A stretch of DNA of 64,000 nt from Escallonia rubra (GCA_033065855.1 JAVXUO010001478.1:390001-454000); one strand, 5' to 3'; positions 9,759 through 22,960 are shown, counted from the first letter of the stretch. Numbers and translations are program-made. Notes: generated by a model from the letters alone, not told the origin.

Positions 9759-12197
9759 CTAAATAACTATTCGATGAGGCGCCGAAGATTGGTAACGCTT
9801 GATAATAGCCTCATTCCCAATAGTTTTGAAGACATTCTTCTCAATGTAAGAAACCAAGCTATCATTCATCCATTCATCTCCCATGCGATTTCGAAGTCGA
9901 GTCTTTATTATCTTCATTGCAGAGAAAGCCCTTTCTACAGTAGCAGTTGCAACAGGTAAAAGTAAGACCAATTTCAAAAGCAAGTACACCAAAGGATATA
10001 TCACATCCTTTTTCAACTCAACCAACTTTATAGCAAGTTCACCAATCCCCTTGACTTCATAAAGTTCTTCACATGAGCGCACATCCATAATATAAGTCTC
10101 AAGCTGACTTTCAAGTACCTTAAGCTATATTGGAGAAAAGTCATATGGATAAAACTGTGCAAGACGTATCAAATTCTTATTATTAAAAGTGGAAAAATCA
10201 TCACTTGGATCGAGACATGCCATACAAATAAGCAACTCCGTGGTTACCTCACTGAAACGATTATTCAATTCACTGATTTGCAAATCAACAACCATTAAAA
10301 AAGTATCAACACGATAGTGGTAATAATTTGTTCCTTCTTCAGCATTACGTCTTCGCCTCCCCGGGGCTACAAACCTCGCACTCATGTCCAATACGTCAAT
10401 ATCGTGTTTTACACAAAATTGTGAGACCTCTTCCAGCAAGTCTTCCAACCCATTATCTCTTAAGCTTTGCAATCGTTGCTTTGTTATTTTTACCAACTTC
10501 ATTGCATTCACAATGTTTTGATCTTTCTTTTGTAATGCTTGTGAAAGTTCATTTGTCAACCCCAAAATAGTTATCATCATATGCATGGTCAAGGCAAAAT
10601 CATAAGTTGGCACTGTATTCAAAAGAATCAATGCTTCACCTCTCTGATCATAATCTGTAGCATCCTCAACAACCTTATTAAGCACGACTATGACTGAAGC
10701 AAACATATGACTCAAATTGAATAATGCACCGTAATGTGACCCCCAACGGGTCTCTCCTGCTCTTTTGATGCTAGTTTCTTGATTTAAACCTCGACCACTG
10801 ACGATATCACCACTCTCAAGGGCATGAGCAAGACTAATGGCTTCACTTTCTCGAATAGTATCTCTTCGTTTGCACGAAACTCCCACGGTGTTTACTACCT
10901 TAGCAACCAAATTAAAGAACAATGAAATCTGACCATTTTTTTTGCAACGGCTACAAGAGTGAGTTGAAGTTGATGAGCAAAGCAATGAATATAATAAGCA
11001 CTTTCATTCTCCCTCTGAATTAAAGTTTTAAGACCATTGAATTCACCTTGCATATTGCTTGCTCCATCATAGCCTTGTCCACGAACCCTTGAAATGCTCA
11101 ATTCATGCATTGCAAATAAACTGTCAATCGCGTCTTTCAATGATAAGGCAGTGGTACTAGCAACATGGACTATACCAAAAAAATGTTCAATCACACGTCC
11201 TCTTTTGTCCACATATCTGAAGACAACTCCCATTTGTTCTTTGACTGAAATATCACGACACTCGTCAACTAAAATGGAAAATAATTCAGATTTCATGTCT
11301 CCAACAATTGCATCTCGTATTTCTCCGGCAATGGCACTAACAATTTGTTTCTGAACTTGTGGTGAAGTCAATTTGAGATTCTGAGAAGCGTTTGACAATG
11401 TGACTTTTTTTCACGTTTTCATTGTGATCAGCAAGAAACCCTAAAAGTTCTAAAAAAATTTCCTGATTTTCAGACTCATTAGATTCTATGTGCCCACGGA
11501 AAGACAAGCCTTGACGTAAGAGGAACCGAATGACATCAATTGATGCAGTCAAGCGAGTACGGTATTGAACCTTACTTTCATCTGTTTGCTTGGACAAAAC
11601 TACTTCAATACTCTGCTTAGGGTTATCAAAGGCTTGACACTTAGTTAAAGCAAGGTTGTGTGCACTACCAACTTCTCCAACATGTTTTTGGAATTTATCC
11701 CTCTTTCTCGAATCTTTAAAACCATGCTTAACAAAAGCACCACCACCCCCTTGCTCCCTATTAATACTTTCAAACAAGTAGCAACACAAACAAAATGCTT
11801 CATCTTTTGCTACACTATACTCCAACCAACTCGAATAAATGTCAAACCAAGAAGAAACAAATCGATGAGACTGAGTTCCGAATTGTGTAAATGGAAAATT
11901 GTGGTGATGAGGTTGGCAAGGGCCTTTCGACCAATACGCTTGTCGAACTTTATCTCGAACATTAGGACCATAATTCCAAATATTTGGACGCAACCCAGGA
12001 TCCGCAATAAGCTCGTTAGAGTTGAACTCATCGCTAATTCTACTTGAATGCCCGAAATGAACATCACGGTGCACAATGGGAGCCTTGTCCCTTACTGTTG
12101 GAATTAGAGACTGTTGAATAGTATCTTGATTTATACGCTCATTCTTATTAAGCTGCACTTCTTCAAACTTTGGTTTCTTTTTATAGTACTTATCCAT
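9759..12197 (-). pseudogene. hAT transposase, TTF-zinc-finger/DUF4371 type, broken
   Basis: Reading from 12197 on the minus strand (MDKYYKKKPKFEEV), the N-terminal part has the TTF-type zinc-finger layout (WNYGPNVRDKVRQAYW, then CLCCYLFES). A DUF4371/RNase-H-like region follows (SILVDECRDIS, QGYDGASNMQG, HCFAHQLQL). The C-terminus has the hAT dimerisation motif (ATATVERAFSAMKIIKTRLRN). Three lesions break it: a frame change in a seven-T run at 11405-11411, another in an eight-T run at 10936-10943, and an in-frame stop near 10125. The rest is well conserved. Such proteins (ZMYM1-like) cut and rejoin hAT ends. The homopolymer lesions could be assembly errors; the stop is harder to explain that way. 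Confidence 0.9.
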
Positions 12198-12394
12198 TCT
12201 GAAAATAAAACACATTTTATTTTCAATATCAATCCATCAATTATCAATCAAATAACCTAATTAATCAAAAATATTTTATTCTTTTACTTTTTCAGTCATG
12301 TTTCATTATTGCGTTAACCTAATTTCAACCCACCATTCAACTAAATCACACATTCGATATCTCAATCCAATTGGGTCTCATCCTCCATCAATCT

Positions 12395-13010
12395 TAATAT
12401 CTCAATGCTAAACATTAACCATAATCAATATCTCAATATCTCAAGATTATCCATAATCAATGCTAAACATTAACCATAATCAATGCTCAACATTATCCAT
12501 AATCAATTGATTCAATTCTCAAGATTATCCATAATCAATGCTAAACATTAACCATAATCAATGCGCAAGATTATCCATAATCAATGCTAAACATTAACCA
12601 TAATCAATGCGCAAGATTATCCATAATCAATGCTAAACATTAACCATAATCAATGCTCAACATTATCCATAATCAATTGATTCAATTCTCAAGATTATCC
12701 ATAATCAATGCTAAACATTAACCATAATCAATGCGCAAGATTATCCATAATCAATGCTAAACATTAACCATAATCAATGCGCAAGATTATCCATAATCAA
12801 TGCTAAACATTAACCATAATCAATGCTCAACATTAACCATAATCAATTGATTCAATTCTCAAGATTATCCATAATCAATGCTAAACATTAACCATAATCA
12901 ATGCGCAAGATTATCCATAATCAATGCTAAACATTAACCATAATCAATGCTCAACATTATCCATAATCAATTGATTCAATTCAATGCTCAAGATTATCCA
13001 TAATCCATTC
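12395..13010. repeat. Minisatellite upstream of the hAT transposase
   Basis: ATAATCAATGCTAAACATTA and ATAATCAATGCGCAAGATTA alternate, giving a repeat of about 46 bp with several higher-order blocks, each ending in CAATTGATTCAATTCTCAAG. The array is inside the hAT element, in the 5' flank of its transposase. Confidence 0.9.
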
Positions 13011-13469
13011 CTAATTTCAGCTATGATACTAAAAAGATAACAAACAAATTTTATAGAGATGGCAACTGGCAAGATCAAGTCAATGAAAGGTGAAATTAAA
13101 GTTTCGGAAGTTGGAACATACTTGTCACCGACTCGCCGCCCGCCCGCCGGAGTTCTTGGCCGCCGGTGGACTGTTGGAGACTTGGAGACTTGGAGTGAAG
13201 ACCGAACTCGCCGTCGGCGTAGATCCTGGGTCGTCGCCGACTCGCCGTCGGCGTAGATCTAGAAAACGAGATAACCCAGATCGTGGGCTCGCCGCCGGCC
13301 GCTCGTGTCGTCAGTCATGGGTTTGTCGCGGTGCCGTCGTGGGTTCGTGGCTGCCGGAGTGAGGCGTCGGCCGCGCTGTGAGCATCTTAGTCGGTCGGTG
13401 TCTCGGTGAGAAGAGAGAGTCAGATCAGAGAGAGAGCCGAAGAAAGTGTGAAAATTATGGAAAAAACTA

Positions 13470-13500
<31 letters not shown>

Positions 13501-13562
13501 CAAAATCTGAGGGTGTACATTAGCCCCCCTCGTACAACAGTGGCTCCGCCCCTGGTTGCAAT

Positions 13563-14480
13563 TGACACGACCATAGCGCAAGACAGAGCTTGTCCTCTGT
13601 TTCTTCAAACGTTAAGTGATAGGGAAAAAATAAATAATTAACATACAGATTGCTTGGCGACGACCACAATCCAGATTCACGTCGACACGAATTTGCCTTT
13701 TTCCGTCGCTACCGTTGTTTGCGTGGTTGTCATTAGTGCGCCGTTGGCCGCCACCGCATCTGCTGTCTTTGTTGAGGTGGTCGCGACACGCCGCTTACCG
13801 CCATGTCCCTGCATGTGCTCATCATCATCCTGCCTTGGGCTGGTATAGCTGGATCATGCCAAATATTATTTTCTGCTGATGCGCCGCCAGCTTGGCCCAT
13901 CCCCCTTTGCCGTGGTTGTCGCCGGTCGCTATCGGCAGGCAGTTCTGCACAATAGATCCACACCCATGCCGCCAAGCTTCTTCCCAACTGCCGTTGGCTG
14001 TTGCTGCAATTGCCGCTGGCACCGTCGCCTGTTGGCCTTCCGCCGCCGTCTTCTTTCTTCTGATTTTCTTCTTTTCTTTGGGCTGAACGCCCACTTCTAC
14101 TTCTTCTTGACTTTAATTTCTTATCTCTTCTTCCTTTTACCTTTTTTTATTTTTGTGGGCCCCTTTCTTTTCTTCTTGGACCCTTTTTTTTATAAATAAT
14201 TAGCAGCATATGTATGTTAGATGAACATATATACTTTTCTTTCTTTCATGTCACAATAATGCGACGTTAAACGAACAAAAGCAGTAACAATTTTTTTTAC
14301 AACGTATTTGAATGTACTCATCAATGTATACTTGCTTGTACCTTGATCTCTTTTAGAAGACATCGTACTGTTGAGATGACTCATATTTAATAACATACTG
14401 ACACATTTGCTTATGTCTGGATTCAATGGCGTTAATAATGTCGAATTAGTTTTGCCAATAATGTGTTCGACATGATTGGA
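13563..14480 (-). other. Gypsy 1 3' region, GC-rich then pyrimidine-rich
   Basis: This continues the Gypsy interior after the hAT insertion. GCCGCC-rich sequence (13680-14060) is followed by a TTCTT-rich block (14060-14190). The same succession occurs in reverse in Gypsy 2 (30540-31060 and 45416-45860), which links the two elements. No convincing ORF. Confidence 0.5.
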
Positions 14481-15330
14481 TTCTGACGGACGTGACTGCA
14501 ACAAGTCTCCACCAGCTGATTCTAGTAATGCGCTCGACATGTCTTGCACGTGGACACTCCCTCCTGTGCAAGTCCTCTATTGACCCGCACCCTAGACCCA
14601 ACTGCAGCAAGGCTTCTCCAACTGGTTTCAGAATTGCGTTCGACACATCTCGCACATGGACTTCCCTTCTTATGTGAGTCCTCTGTTGACCAGCATTCTG
14701 AATGCGACTGCAGCATGACTCCATCAGCTGGCTCCAGAATTGCGCTTGACATGTCTCACACATGGACTTTCCCTCCTGTGCGAGTCCCCACCCGCATCCT
14801 GGACCCAACTACAGCAAGGCTTCTCCAACTGGTTTCAGAAATGCGCTCGACACGTCTTGCACGTGGACTTCGCCTCCTGTGCGAGTCCTTTGTTGACCAG
14901 TATTCTGAATGCGACTGCAGCATGACTCTACCATCTGGCTCCAGAATTGCACTTGACACGTCTCGAACGTGGACTTTCCCTCATGTGCAAGTCTTCTGTC
15001 GACTATCATTATGAACGCGACTGCAGCACGCCTCCACCAGCTAGCTCCAGAACTGCGCTCGAAACGTCTCGCACGTCGACTTTCCCGCATGTGCTAGTCC
15101 TCTGTCGAACAACATTATGAACGAGACTGCAACATGACTCAACTAGCTAGCTCCAGAAATGCATTCGACACGTCTCGCAAGTGGACTTTCCTTCCTATGC
15201 GAGTCAACTGTTGATCAACATCATGGGCCCAACTGCAGTAAGACTTATTCAATTGGTTTCAGTAGTGCATTTGACGTGTCTCGCTCATATATTTTACTTG
15301 CATTATTTGATTTTTCTCGTGCTCGTCATC
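14480..15330. repeat. Tandem repeats of about 100-108 bp in Gypsy 1
   Basis: The block CTCGACACGTCTCGCACGTG-GACTTTCC with a following TGTGCGAGTCC recurs near 14532, 14639, 14748, 14847, 14953, 15058, 15164 and, degraded, 15270. These are divergent copies. Short ORFs across them are by-products of the repetition. Confidence 0.88.
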
Positions 15331-15404
15331 GTTGTTTTTAGTCATACGCCACACTTCCCTTGATACCATTATATCATACCATATTTTTTTTGGGCATATT
15401 CTGT

Positions 15405-18400
15405 AACATGGTCTTCTTCAAGGAAACTGTGACCTCTAACCGGCCGTACCTTGTGATGATTGTTGATGAAAAGGATGATAGCATTGATGACGGTACTCCT
15501 TTACTGACACGCCCGTCCGCTGAGGCCAGGCTTGCTAAAAGTGGAAAAACAAGTATGACCCGCCGAACTTGCCGTCGTGGTCAGTTGATTTTAGCAAGGA
15601 TGGAGGCCCGAAGATGCTCCTGCTGAGATCCTCCCATCATGGGGATGTCTCTTGTGTGATCCCTATCCTTCTCTAGGACAAAGAATAATATCTAAGAATA
15701 TGACTTGGGGGACCATTTATAAAATGAGTGGTGAGTTTTTATACAACCCTTTTTACTGGTAGTGGGTAGAAGATGTCCTTGGGTGTAGCAGGGAGATTCT
15801 CATAAAACCCAGCTCTATGATGCCATTTATGCTTCTTTGTTCCCTTATGACTGAAACACAAACATTTTTCGGGCATTTTATGAATGTTGGTGTCCCACCA
15901 TTAACACACTGCACACTATTGTGGGAGAGATGTCTATTTCTCTATGGGACTTGTATCAACTCACCGAACTTCCCGTTTACAGAACAATCTATGAAGAGAT
16001 AATGCCGAGTAGAGACGGTCTTCTGGTGAAGGACAAACAAGGAAATTACCTCGTTCTTGTTAGTTGTCTGTTTGCAGCATATCATTATATTCTTCAAAAC
16101 AAAGAGACGAAGCGCCAAATGATCACCATTACATAATGGATAAAGTTTTGGTATGGCGGACCCCTTTGTTATCAATCCAAGAAAAATGGAAAGAATGGAC
16201 AAGGTTCTGGTTCTGCTAGCACTCCTTCAGGGGCGTTCACTTGTTCAAGGAGTTGGTCTACGAAACATCACAGCGCGTTCACTGACATCGGAATGGATGA
16301 CGACTGCCACAAAGAAGTGTACCTGGCAATTTTATTGTCTTGTTAGTTGTGCATCTTCTGTCTCCAAGTTAGAGAACTACAACAGATTCATCCTAGCACC
16401 TTTAAAGCTGCCAGTATGATCGCCAATGGTCATGCGTTTGGCCTGGCTGTGCCTGTCTTGATGAGCATTTACAGAGGGCTTAATGGAATATATGTGTCCT
16501 TACATCCTGGAAAGAGCAGCACCAATTTTCCAGTGCATTATGTTTACATCTGGTTGGCACAATATTTTAATACTCATCATCTAACAGTTAGTAGAGCTAG
16601 TCCTCTAATGGTGAAGTACTTCCGGTGAAGGTTCGGCTGGCCTGTACGATGAATTTGCTACTGGTGAAAACATCATGCAGGCGAAAAACCTCGCTTGGCA
16701 TTCGAATGCACTGCAAAAAAGTCGACCTCAAACTTTCACTTTGGAAATTCCACTACTTCGTGAGCCTCCGCTCCAGCAATCTAACCCTGCACTGCGAAGA
16801 TCTTTACGCTCTTGAGCCGTATTCTCCGCATAGGTTTTCAAGGCACTTCGAGTTTCATCAGGATCTGCCTGACGAACACGATGGGGAGGTTCTTATGATC
16901 TCTGTAGATCGTCTTCACCAGTTCTATCTTTCTAGCATTCGTTATAACACGAACTCCAAAGTTGAGATTCTTGCTTAATCATTAGACTTTGGGACGCGTG
17001 TCACTCGGTGTTATGCCGAATGTTGGAGTATAGCATATAAGGAGTATTTCTTGACTGCTCCTCAGAAGCAAGCTGACCATGCACGACCCCAGAGGCATGA
17101 TGATGCAGCCAACATTGCAAGTAGCATTTTGTCTCGTAAGCGTCTTCTATTGCCAACGAGAGTGATGGTGGTTCAGACAGACCTCTCGAGCACATGACTG
17201 TCTACAGGCCTGACAGAGAAGACATCGACGCACCCCTTCATCGAAGGCGTTTGAGAAAGAAGGGTGAAACTTCAGTCCAGCAAAAAATGTTGATCATTAG
17301 AGAAATCAGGCCTAGTCGTGATGATGCCCAGTTAGCTGCCTTGGATAGAATACCCGTTCCAATGGACCCTGTAGTGACTATCGATTCTTCACTTCATAAG
17401 TTCTTTGATGATGTCCTAAGTTCATCGCATTCTATTGAGGGCATACATGTACAACTCTTAGTAAGATAAATGTATAGATTTTGTTCTCCTCATGCTCCTT
17501 ACTCGCCTTCTTCTCCTTTTCTTCTACAGTTGGAGAGTGCTGGTTTTGGCGACGGGAATGATATTACTCGCGAGGCTAGTGACGATTCAGTGGAGGGACT
17601 ATGCTTCTTTGATCTCATGACAAAAAAGATCCTGATATCATCTTGCACTCCTATTCAACATGTCTAGCCGTCTGCGGCTCAGTCAGGCCCTGGAAGTACG
17701 TCACATGCCTCTGTGTCGACATCAGCTAAATTCAAAATTCACGACGGGCTAGTAAATTTTGGATATCAAGTCGAAACCAGTTCACTCGTGCTTCCCATTC
17801 ACCAGCCTGGGAGTCAACCTTGTGATCAACCAGCATTTGCAATGGTGCTTGCCTTTAGTGTTGGCGCAATTTATTTAGAAGCGCATCGTCATGCGCCCTA
17901 TCAAATGGATGAACGTGTTAAAGAATAGTTGACCAAATCGTCTCCCAAGTAGCTGTTGAGTCATGAAGAAAAGTTCAACCAGATTTTTGAAGTGATTAGG
18001 ACGGATGGTGTGGATTTGTCTTCACTCCAGAAGCGGGTCGAGGCCTTTGTGACTCATTTTAGAACATATCAAAAATTGCATTCGCGGCAGGCTGGGGCAC
18101 TGACTTCCTTTGCACTTGCTGAACGATTGGCTGATGTTGAGGGTCGCATCAACGAGGCTACTTCTGTTGAAGAGGAAAGGGTTAGGTGCAGTCAGACTCT
18201 CCGAGACTAGCTGTCACGAGTAGAGTCAAAGTATGAGACTTTGAGGCGAGAGTTGGCACAGCTAGAGTCGGAAGCAGGAAAACTTAAGTCTGAAATCACT
18301 CAAGTTGACGAGAAGATATGTGGGAGCTAGATAGCCATTGCCAAGCTGAAGGCAGATCACACTGTTGTTCAGCAGATCTCTATTGTTAGTGCTGGCGATG

Positions 18401-18474
18401 CTGTAAAATTTGAAGGACTACGACAAGTGCTCGAGGATGAGAGCAAGGAGATCTCTGAGCTAGGCAGGACGTGA
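15405..18474 (+). pseudogene. Decayed antisense ORF of Gypsy 1, PMD-like with coiled-coil tail
   Basis: The fragments lie on the + strand, opposite to gag-pol. Around 15921 the reading MGEMSISLWDLYQLTELPVY resembles the plant-mobile-domain signature seen in retroelement-linked proteins (GE-x-SxSLWDL-x-x-LxGLP). Further pieces follow at 16153-16978, 17194-17667 and 17713-17928. The region 17956-18474 reads as a long charged helix typical of coiled coil (RLADVEGRINEATSVEEERV, then RRELAQLESEAGKLKSEI). Many stops and frame changes interrupt it. Extra antisense ORFs between pol and the 3' LTR are known in Tat/Retand-type Gypsy elements. Assignment rests on short motifs. Confidence 0.6.
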
Positions 18475-18790
18475 TGATTTATAGCTTTTCTTATTTTTTT
18501 TTTCAATTCAACATGTTGAGATCTTATTCATAATAACGCAAGCATATTGAATGGAAAGAAGACAATTATCTAGTCACAATGATTTTTTTATGTAAAATTT
18601 CTTTATGTTTGTTTGACTGTACTCAAAAAAATTTCGAGTGGCCTACATACCCAAGAAGGGATCAAGTCACAATGTAGTTCAAGTACAATGTGAATGATTT
18701 TTTTTTTGTTTGGGTTGTTCATAGTTTTAGCTCGTGTTAGCCAGGAGCATCGGCCGCTTCAAGGGTAGTACTGCTTCAAGAACTTCTAGT

Positions 18791-21700
18791 TTATGGGTCC
18801 CACTTGTAGACCTCTTGATCAACTATCTTGTAGGCTCCATTGGTGTAGACTTCCTTGAATACGTAAGGTCTATCCCATTTTGAGGTGAATTTGTTCCCCG
18901 TACAATGGGTGGTAATGATGGGTCTCTGGATAGCTAAGACCAAGTCACCGACAATAAAGGACAGTGATCTAACCATTTTATTAAAGGCCCTTAAGAGTCT
19001 GGCTTGATAACACTCTAAGCATTCTTGCGCTTCAAATCTGTTCTCATCGAGCGCTTCAAATTATTCAAGGCGGATTCTAGCATTATCTTCACTTGTCAAA
19101 CCCTCCTGATTGATATCTTTCGGGAAGGAATATGTTGTTCAAGCGGCAAGAATGTTTAGACACCATAAACAATGGAGTATGGAGTTGCTTGAGTGGGGTA
19201 CGATATGTGGTTCGATATGCCCATAAGGCTTCTTCAATTTTCTCATGCCAATTCTTTTTAGATTTGGCGAAAACCTTTTTGAGCAAATTACACAAGCTTT
19301 TGTTGAATGCCTCCACAAGGCCATTGGCTGGAGCGTTATACATCGAGGAATCGTGTTGTTTGAAACCAAAATTTGTGCAGAGTTAATCCATCAAAGTATT
19401 GTAGAAAGGTCTTCCATTGTCTGTGATGATGTAATGAGGTACACCACTCGAAAGATGAGGTTATTCTTGATGAAGTTCACCACTGTCTCTTTTTTCACTT
19501 CTTTAAGTGGAATTGCTTCCGCCCACTTGGAGAAGTAATCTGTCGCGACCAGGATGTATAAGTGACCTCCGGATGACTTTAGAAGAGAGCCTACTACGTT
19601 TAGCCCCCACGCATCAAAGGGCCAAGAGGCAACTGTAAGATGCACAGGTTCTGTAGGTTGATGGATGAAGTTTGCATGAAACTGGCATGCTTGACATCTT
19701 TTTTGCATTGTCCAAGCAATCCCTGACCATAGTCGGCCAGTAATAAACCATCTTCTTGATTTGGAAGTAAAGCTTCAAACCCGATTGGTGGGCACCACAT
19801 ACACCCGAATAAGCTTCATCCATGGCTTGGGCAGCTTCATGTTCTCCTAAGAAACGTAGAAACAAGCCTTCATAGGAGCGAAGAGACAGAGTATCCTTGT
19901 AGTAGATGAACCTTGGCACTCTTCTTCGAATCTCCATTTTTTGTGGCATATGTCCTCAGGCAACTTTCCATGTTCGAGGTAGTCGATGAGGGGTTGCCTC
20001 CAATCGTCAGCTTCGATGACTCAAATGGAGATGGCATCAGTCTCTTCAATTCGATCAGTCTCTTCAATTCGATCAGTCAAGCAGTTCGGGCAAAATCCAT
20101 TGTTGAAAAATTGAGCTATAAACTTTGTTGTCAACTTGGAGTGCCAAAGTTGTTGCTAGGTTGGCCAAGGCATTGGCATGTGGTTTTCTTCTCTTAGGAC
20201 ATGTTCTAGTTTCACACTGTCAAATTTATCTATCAAATTAGTGGCATAGTGGAAGTATTGAACTAGATCTTCTTTCTTGACTTCATACTTCTTAAGAAAC
20301 AAATTGATGACTAGCTTGGAGTCGCCACTAACAGCGAGGCTTGAAATTCCCAGCTCTATTGCCATTTGGAGGCCATTAATAAGATCTTGATACTTAGCAA
20401 CATTATTTGAGCACTTTTCGCCGAGTTTGAACAAGTATGGCATGACCTGTCGCTCCAGTGAAGCAAAAACTACTCCGGAGCCTGCCCTATCCGACTATGC
20501 TGCTTCATCGAAGAACATCATCCACGACTGAAAGGCTTCAACAAAGAACATTTCTTCGTCAAAGAAGTCTTAAAAAATCTCCCAATCTGCCAGGATGGGA
20601 TGGTCTGTGAGGAAGTCCGCAAGGGCTTGTTCTTTGATTGCCAGTCTCAAAACGTATACAATTTCAAACTCGTTAAAGAGTATTTACCATCTTGTTAAAT
20701 GCCCTGATAGGACTGTCTTGGATATAACATACTTAAGAGGATCCACTTTTGCAATTAAATGCACTGTGTATGCTAGGAAATAATGCCTCGGTTTTTGTGA
20801 TGCAAAAACTTACGCTAAGCACATTTTCTCGATCGGGTTTTACTTGAGCTCTGTTTTCGTCAACCTACGGCTCAAGTAATACAATGCCTTCTACTTTTTA
20901 TCTTGGTTATCTTGTGCCAGCATCGCACCTAAAGATTCTTTTTGGGCAGCGATATAAAGAATCAACGGCTTTCCAGCGATATAAAGAATCAACTGTAGGT
21001 TGCCCCCCCTCTTTCAAGTTGCGAAGGCGCCTCCATCAGGTCATCTTCGATGGCATCAAGAGTTGAGGCTTCCTCCACCATGATGTGATACACAGTTTCA
21101 AATAGCTCTTCATTGTTGGGATTTTCTTCCTCGACTCGATTCTTACCTTGGCCAGTAATAACAATGGTTCTTCTCTTAGGTTTAAGAGTTCCATCATTAC
21201 TGACTTCTATCTTGGTCTTTCACTACATCAGAGATGGAATCAGGCTTCTGGTTTCCATATCCTCTTTAGGTCTGATCTCCATCTCTGTTGTCACTTTGAA
21301 GCCCTTACCATCGATCTTATTAATCAGGTCACTCAATCTCGAGAACGCGGAGGCTCGGGGAACTTTTGTTGAGTTTATCTTGTTCTTGCTAAGATTCATA
21401 ACTCCTAACCTCTTAAAAGCAGAAGTGCCAGAGATGAGGATTACTTACTCGAGCTGGTCTTACCTTACTTCAAACTGGTTGTTGTCGAGGTTTGAATGCG
21501 ACCAAACATTGAGGTCCGTGGCAGAGCTGGCTGTTCATCATCTAACTCATCAACTTCTTCGACAGTGATGTACTTTGTGCTAACTTTATTTTTCTTGCTC
21601 TTTAGAGGGACGTAAATAGGTTGATTGGGTTTGTAACCAACACCAGTTCTTGGCGGATTGACTAGATGCCTTGGCTCCCTCAACTTCTTTTGGGTTTTGT

Positions 21701-22960
21701 TAAGTCCGTGGACTTTTTCACCGTTAATTCTGGGCTAAGTTCTCCGAGCGGCTTCGGATTTTCAAAGTCATAACCCAAATTTTTCAACAGCTTTCGAGCT
21801 TTAGTATTGAAGCCTTCATAAGTCTTCACGGAGGGTGGATGCGAATGCTTGGCCATGTCTTGTGAATGCTCGACAAATCCCTTTAGAGGCAGCCCGACGG
21901 TCTTTCAATGGTTGGTAGAGGTACGGTTAACTCTCCTTAGGCCTTGGACGTCCACCTTCTTTAGGACTTTCACAACTTTGGCCTCTTTTAGCTCGGTCAA
22001 TTCAATAAAAGGTGATTGCCCTTCTGCTCTGCGAGACACATGAACGTACTTAAAGACATGTGACTCCTTTCGTGCCTCTTTCGATGGTGGCTTCTTTTCT
22101 CTTGATATCGAGCCTTTCAATACTTCTTTAGTTTCAGGCTGCGAAGGTACCATGACTTGTTTACCCTTTTGGGGCTCGTTTTTCTTTGAGGAAGAGGTTT
22201 CTATCGGAAGACATTCTTGCGACGTCTCAGAGTCCATGTAGAATTTTTCATCTGCAAAATGAGACTCTACCTCCGTAAAGGGTCTACAATCGCCATCAAT
22301 CATTTTTTCTCTATCCCTATAGAATTTGAGACATTGATGAAGAGTGGATGGCACCACTCCGTTCTCGTGAGCCCAAGGCTGACCTAGCAATAAGTTTTAA
22401 GACATCTTGGCATCAATAACGTGAAACAAAGTGTCTAACTTTAACTCCCGATAGTAAGCCCAAGATGAATCATGCCGATCGCTCTTTGCCCCCCTTGGTT
22501 GAAGCCTTATATCATTAGGCGACTCTTGGAAAGCTCATCCATCGTTATCCCAATCTGTTTCATGATGAACTTTGGCATGATTTTCATTGCTAACCCTCCA
22601 TCAATGAGCATCTGGTTCACCTTTTTTTTCTTCCGGATAGAACCTGAGACAAAGAGGGGTTAATTGTGTGACTTGGAACCCAATTGTAGGTCCTCGTCTG
22701 TGAAGGTGATAGCTGCACAACAAGATGTACACGTCGTGGGTGTAGTCCTAAGGCCTTCGATTTCACTATTGGCCGAGCTATACTTCTCTGGATTATCCAA
22801 AACCTTTTTCAGCGTATCGTGTGCTGGTTGGGGGCAGGTCGAGCATCTTCTGAAGTGTAAACTGCTGAGGTAGGCCTTGTAGAGAGGTCATCATGTTCTC
22901 GTTGTCTTCACCGATAGCCTCCTCAGCTGAGTCATGTTCATCTTTGTGCACAGAGACCAT
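18791..22960 (-). pseudogene. Gypsy 1 pol remnant: protease, RNase H, integrase; RT core absent
   Basis: Minus-strand pieces in order: a protease-like site MLIDGGLAM near 22600; LGQPWAHENGVVPSTLHQC from 22390; a pol N-terminus ending EAPSQLERGGQPTV near 21000; an RT-linked RNase H piece (YIAAQKESLGAMLAQDNQ near 20950, then ALYYLSRRLTKTELKSNPIE); a second RNase H (SGDSKLVINLFLKKYEVKKE); the integrase zinc-binding part (AQAMDEAYSGVCGAHQSG, then YYWPTM and CQACQFH); the integrase core (FDAWGLNVVG, ANGLVEAFNKSL); and a C-terminal part (KWDRPYVFKEVYTNGAYKIV). The second core aspartate motif (TDNG) is not recognisable. No reverse transcriptase palm with YxDD occurs between the N-terminus and RNase H. 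Many stops. Confidence 0.85.

Larger units (their letters stand above)
9523..13554 (-). mobile_element. hAT-superfamily DNA transposon nested in Gypsy 1
   Basis: The terminal inverted repeats are CAGGGGCGAAGCCAGG on the left and TGGCTCCGCCCCTG on the right. The 8-bp flanks are GCTGCAAT (9515-9522) and GTTGCAAT (13555-13562). The element is 4032 bp and carries a minus-strand transposase gene, now broken. A minisatellite lies before the gene, followed by a GC-rich stretch (13120-13380) and a GA/TA-rich end. Confidence 0.92.

Noticed and set aside
12395-13010. CRISPR-like regular repeats
   Set aside because: Units are contiguous without unique spacers, inside a plant transposon.
13059-13362. 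Arg-rich ORFs resembling small basic proteins
   Set aside because: They lie in the GC-rich flank of the hAT element, in overlapping frames, without any family motif.
14446-15090. ORFs on both strands over 14.4-15.1 kb
   Set aside because: They follow the 100-bp tandem repeats of Gypsy 1 and have no domain.
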